This document shows positions 5,233-7,586 of a stretch of DNA of 7,586 nt, one piece after another. The first letter of the stretch is position 1. Each line of letters begins with the position of its first letter. This stretch comes from Rhodobiaceae bacterium. Lineage in GTDB: Bacteria; Pseudomonadota; Alphaproteobacteria; Micropepsales; Micropepsaceae. Below the pieces are notes generated by a model, which saw only the letters and a program-made list of their open reading frames with translations, had not been told where the DNA came from and made no database searches. The stretch spans positions 1 to 7,586 of the forward strand of contig VFKO01000099.1 in the NCBI GenBank assembly GCA_009885515.1, in the 5' to 3' direction. A program made the position numbers and the translations under genes.

Positions 5233-6081
5233 ATGCAAAAGCAGCTGCTGAAGGCCCGCGACGGTGATGGTGTGGCCACGATTCTGACGCGTACGGGCAG
5301 ACTTGCCTATTGGACGAAGGGCAAGGGCGCGCCGGTGCTTCTGATTCATGGCAATTCAGCGGGCAAGGAAGTGTTTGCCTCCCAGATGAAGTTTCTGGCG
5401 GGCGCCGGATATCGTGCGGTCGCGGTCGATCTGCCGGGGCACGGCGAGTCCGGCAATGCGGCGGTGCCAGAGCGCGACTATACGATCCCGGGTTATGCGA
5501 ACGCGATGCATGAGGTGATCGCACAGCTTGATCTTGCCGGCGCGGTGGTGATCGGCTGGTCGTTGGGCGGGCATATCGCGATTGAGATGGCGGGCCGCGG
5601 GTATCCGCTGTCGGGGCTGGTGCTTTCGGGGACACCGCCGTGTGGGCCGGGGCTTGCGGAATTTTCCGAGACATTCTTGCCGATTCCGGAGATGGCGTTT
5701 ACCGGCAAGGAACAAATGTCAGAAGATGAGCTGCGTGCCTATGTGGGTGCCGGCTTCAAGCGCTTGACGCCGGTGCCGGAGGTCTATTTGGCGATGGGCC
5801 GGCGCTGCGATGGGCGGGCGCGGCGCATGATGATCGAAAGCGCGGTCGCGGGCGTGGAAGGCTGTCACCAGCGCACCGTGATCCGCGGCTGGGAGAAACC
5901 TATCGCGGTGTTGCAAGGGGCGGAGGAACCGTTCTTCAGCAATGCCGGGCTCGCCGGCTTGGGCTGGCGCAATCTGTGGCGGGGGAAGATTTTCGAAATC
6001 AAAGGCGCGGCGCATGCGCCGTTCGTAGAGCAACCGGAGGCGTACAATGAGTTGCTGGGGGAATTTTTGCATGAGGGTTAG
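5233..6081 (+). CDS. Alpha/beta hydrolase, upstream partner of ppk2
   Basis: A 282-residue cytoplasmic protein. Motifs in order: oxyanion-hole LLIHGNSAGK (HGN 39-41), VDLPGHGES (65-73), nucleophile elbow GWSLGGH with Ser110, a cap-like stretch at about 135-215, and His261 in GAAHAPFVEQPEAY. At the usual acid position it has VLQGAEEPFF, so the third triad member would be a glutamate (Glu231 or Glu232) instead of the usual aspartate; hydrolases with Glu there are known. The substrate is not predictable. AGGGA ends 1 nt before the ATG and is too close to act as a normal ribosome binding site, while GGAG lies 13 nt away; together with the promoter position this suggests leaderless translation. 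Its stop is 3 nt before the ppk2 start, so the two genes form an operon. It is divergent from phaZ. Confidence 0.9.
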   Translation: MQKQLLKARDGDGVATILTRTGRLAYWTKGKGAPVLLIHGNSAGKEVFASQMKFLAGAGYRAVAVDLPGHGESGNAAVPERDYTIPGYANAMHEVIAQLDLAGAVVIGWSLGGHIAIEMAGRGYPLSGLVLSGTPPCGPGLAEFSETFLPIPEMAFTGKEQMSEDELRAYVGAGFKRLTPVPEVYLAMGRRCDGRARRMMIESAVAGVEGCHQRTVIRGWEKPIAVLQGAEEPFFSNAGLAGLGWRNLWRGKIFEIKGAAHAPFVEQPEAYNELLGEFLHEG

Positions 6082-6084
6082 GCG

Positions 6085-6867
6085 ATGACACGCAAGGACG
6101 GCTGGCATATTTCCGACGATGACTACGAAAAGCAGCTCTACGGGCTGCACGTTCAGCTGGTGAAATTTCAGCGCGATCTGATCGCGCGGGGCGAGCGGCT
6201 AGCGGTGGTGATGGAAGGCCGCGACGGGGCGGGCAAGGACGGCACGATCAAGCGCATCATCGAGCATCTCAGTCCGCGCGACACGCGCGTCGTGGCGCTG
6301 GGCAAGCCGACCGACCGGGACCGCACGTCGTGGTATTTTCAACGCTTCGCCGCGCATTTGCCGGCTGGCGGGGAGTTCGTGCTGTTCAACCGCTCCTGGT
6401 ACAACCGTGCGGGCGTCGAGCGCGTGATGGGGTTTTGCCCGGACGGCGAGTATGAAAGCTTTCTCGACGAAGCGCCGCAATTCGAGGCGATGCTGACGCG
6501 TTCGGGCATTCGTGTCGTGAAGTATTATCTGGACATTTCCAAGGCCGAGCAGAAGGAACGTCTGGATGCGCGGCGCGCCGATCCGCTCAAGCAATGGAAG
6601 ATCAGCCCGATCGACGCGGTGGCGATGAAGAAATGGAACGCCTATTCCGAAGCGCGCGACGCGATGCTTTCACACACGAGCCACGACTCGGCGCCGTGGC
6701 ACGTGGTCAAGGCCGACAGCAAAAAACGAGCGCGGTTGAACGTGATCCGCCATCTGCTCAGTTGCGTCGACTACAAGGGCAAAGACGAAAAGCTGTTGAA
6801 GGTCGATCCCGCGATCGTCTTCCGGTTTACCGAGAAGGCGTTGACGCAGGACTTGCTGGCGCATTAG
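6085..6867 (+). CDS. ppk2: Polyphosphate kinase 2, single-domain (class I-like)
   Basis: Transfers phosphate between inorganic polyphosphate and nucleotides; class I members mainly make NTP from NDP in the cytoplasm. The 260 residues form one complete P-loop domain. Walker A is EGRDGAGKDG (44-53), followed by IKRIIEHLSPRDTRVVALGK; DRDRTSWYFQRF is at 78-88; Walker B and the following signature are FVLFNRSWYNRAGVERVMGF (98-117); the lid module RRADPLKQWKISPID is at 163-177. The C-terminal block HVVKADSKKRARLNVIRHLL is also typical. The AGK of Walker A is intact; the first variable residue is Gly where Ala or Thr is more common. GAGGG at 6073-6077 is 7 nt from the ATG. It is the second gene of a two-gene operon, and its TAG overlaps the stop codon of the convergent terC-like gene. 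Confidence 0.95.
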   Translation: MTRKDGWHISDDDYEKQLYGLHVQLVKFQRDLIARGERLAVVMEGRDGAGKDGTIKRIIEHLSPRDTRVVALGKPTDRDRTSWYFQRFAAHLPAGGEFVLFNRSWYNRAGVERVMGFCPDGEYESFLDEAPQFEAMLTRSGIRVVKYYLDISKAEQKERLDARRADPLKQWKISPIDAVAMKKWNAYSEARDAMLSHTSHDSAPWHVVKADSKKRARLNVIRHLLSCVDYKGKDEKLLKVDPAIVFRFTEKALTQDLLAH

Positions 6868-7586
6868 GGCCCGGCACCCTTCTTCGCCTGCAGCGCCTCG
6901 CGCTTTTTGGCGCGGGTGCGGGCTAGCATGTTGAGGGCTTCGACGCTGGCGGAGAAGGCCATGGCGGCGTAGATGTATTCTTTGGGGACATGGGCGCCAA
7001 AGCCTTCGGCGATGAGGGCGGCGCCAATCATCAGCAGGAAGCCTAGCGCCAACATGACGATGGTGGGATTGGCGTGAATGAAGTTGGCGAGCGGGGTGGC
7101 GGCCAGCATCATGATTATCACCGTGACGACGACGGCAATGATCATGATGGGAATATGATCGGTCATGCCGACGGCGGTGATGATGCTGTCAACCGAGAAG
7201 ACGAGATCGAGTACGAGGATCTGGGCGATGGCGGCCCTGAAGCCGATGCTGGCGGCGCGGCCGTCGAACATGTCGGGGCCGGGATCGGGGTCTACATTGT
7301 GGCGGATTTCGTTCGTCGCTTTCCAGACCAGGAACAGGCCGCCGGCGATCAGGATCAGATCGCGCCAGGAAAAACCGTGTCCGAAGGCCGTGAAGACGGG
7401 GGCGGTGAGCTGCACGATGATGGCGATGGTGCCCAGCAATGCCAGCCGCATAATGAGCGCCAGGCTGATGCCGATGCGCCGCGCGCGCTCGCGGTCGGCC
7501 TCGGGCAATTTGTTGGTCAGGATGGAGATGAAGATCAGATTGTCGATGCCGAGCACGACTTCCATGGCGATGAGGGTCGCGAGGGC
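6864..7586 (-). CDS. TerC-family integral membrane protein (start lies beyond the right edge)
   Basis: A likely inner-membrane metal transporter. Characterised TerC-family proteins such as Alx and YkoY/YceF handle manganese export and metal loading of secreted enzymes; the tellurite link in the name does not apply to most members. Visible are 240 residues, beginning ALATLIAMEVVLGIDNLIFI. The reading frame continues to the window edge, and relatives begin some residues earlier, so the Met at 7565 is internal. Seven hydrophobic segments are seen at about residues 1-22, 38-60, 76-92, 116-140, 146-171, 175-196 and 203-222. The hallmark acidic intramembrane motifs are present: EVVLGIDN (9-16) and DLVFSVDS (127-134). 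A basic tail (ARTRAKKREALQAKK) is probably cytoplasmic. It is convergent with ppk2, overlapping by four bases. Confidence 0.92.
   Translation of the reverse strand, partial: ALATLIAMEVVLGIDNLIFISILTNKLPEADRERARRIGISLALIMRLALLGTIAIIVQLTAPVFTAFGHGFSWRDLILIAGGLFLVWKATNEIRHNVDPDPGPDMFDGRAASIGFRAAIAQILVLDLVFSVDSIITAVGMTDHIPIMIIAVVVTVIIMMLAATPLANFIHANPTIVMLALGFLLMIGAALIAEGFGAHVPKEYIYAAMAFSASVEALNMLARTRAKKREALQAKKGAGP

Noticed and set aside
5064..5279. N-terminal extension of phaZ to the ATG at 5279
   Set aside because: The PhaZ family starts at the MLYQLY segment, matching GTG 5063; the extension would overlap the start of the divergent hydrolase and shows no family similarity.

Overview
This window reads as ordinary chromosome from a GC-rich Gram-negative bacterium, most likely an alphaproteobacterium. 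That assignment is an inference from four things: high-GC third codon positions, an intracellular polyhydroxybutyrate (PHB) depolymerase, a class I-type PPK2, and a CCCCTCACCC/GGGTGAGGGG dispersed-type palindrome of a style common in that class. No 16S or other marker is present. I see no mobile element, CRISPR array, tRNA or rRNA.

Layout. Positions 1-1080, minus strand: a secreted protein with a beta/gamma-crystallin-like C-terminal domain, followed two bases after its stop by the first 47 codons of a Rieske-type ring-hydroxylating oxygenase that runs off the left edge. Positions 1081-1281: a divergent intergenic region with an 11-bp direct repeat. Positions 1282-2148, plus: an alpha/beta hydrolase. 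Positions 2149-2346: a gap containing a strong hairpin. Positions 2347-3618, plus: two tandem secreted DUF4360-type paralogues with the same four-cysteine framework. Positions 3619-3845: a convergent gap. Positions 3846-5063, minus: intracellular PHB depolymerase (phaZ) with a GTG start. Positions 5064-5232: a divergent control region with a 10-bp-arm dyad and a promoter placed so close to the next ATG that the transcript could be leaderless. Positions 5233-6867, plus: a second alpha/beta hydrolase and polyphosphate kinase 2, three bases apart. Positions 6864-7586, minus: a TerC-family membrane protein whose start lies beyond the right edge; its stop codon overlaps the ppk2 stop.

How the genes may work together. 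The right half puts PHB mobilisation (PhaZ) back to back with polyphosphate-dependent nucleotide phosphorylation (PPK2), so two storage polymers may be controlled from one divergent region; this is inference from gene order. The left half is a mix of envelope or secreted proteins of unknown role and a probable oxygenase. The least described elements are the tandem DUF4360 pair and the crystallin-like protein. I do not see a convincing new multi-gene system here.
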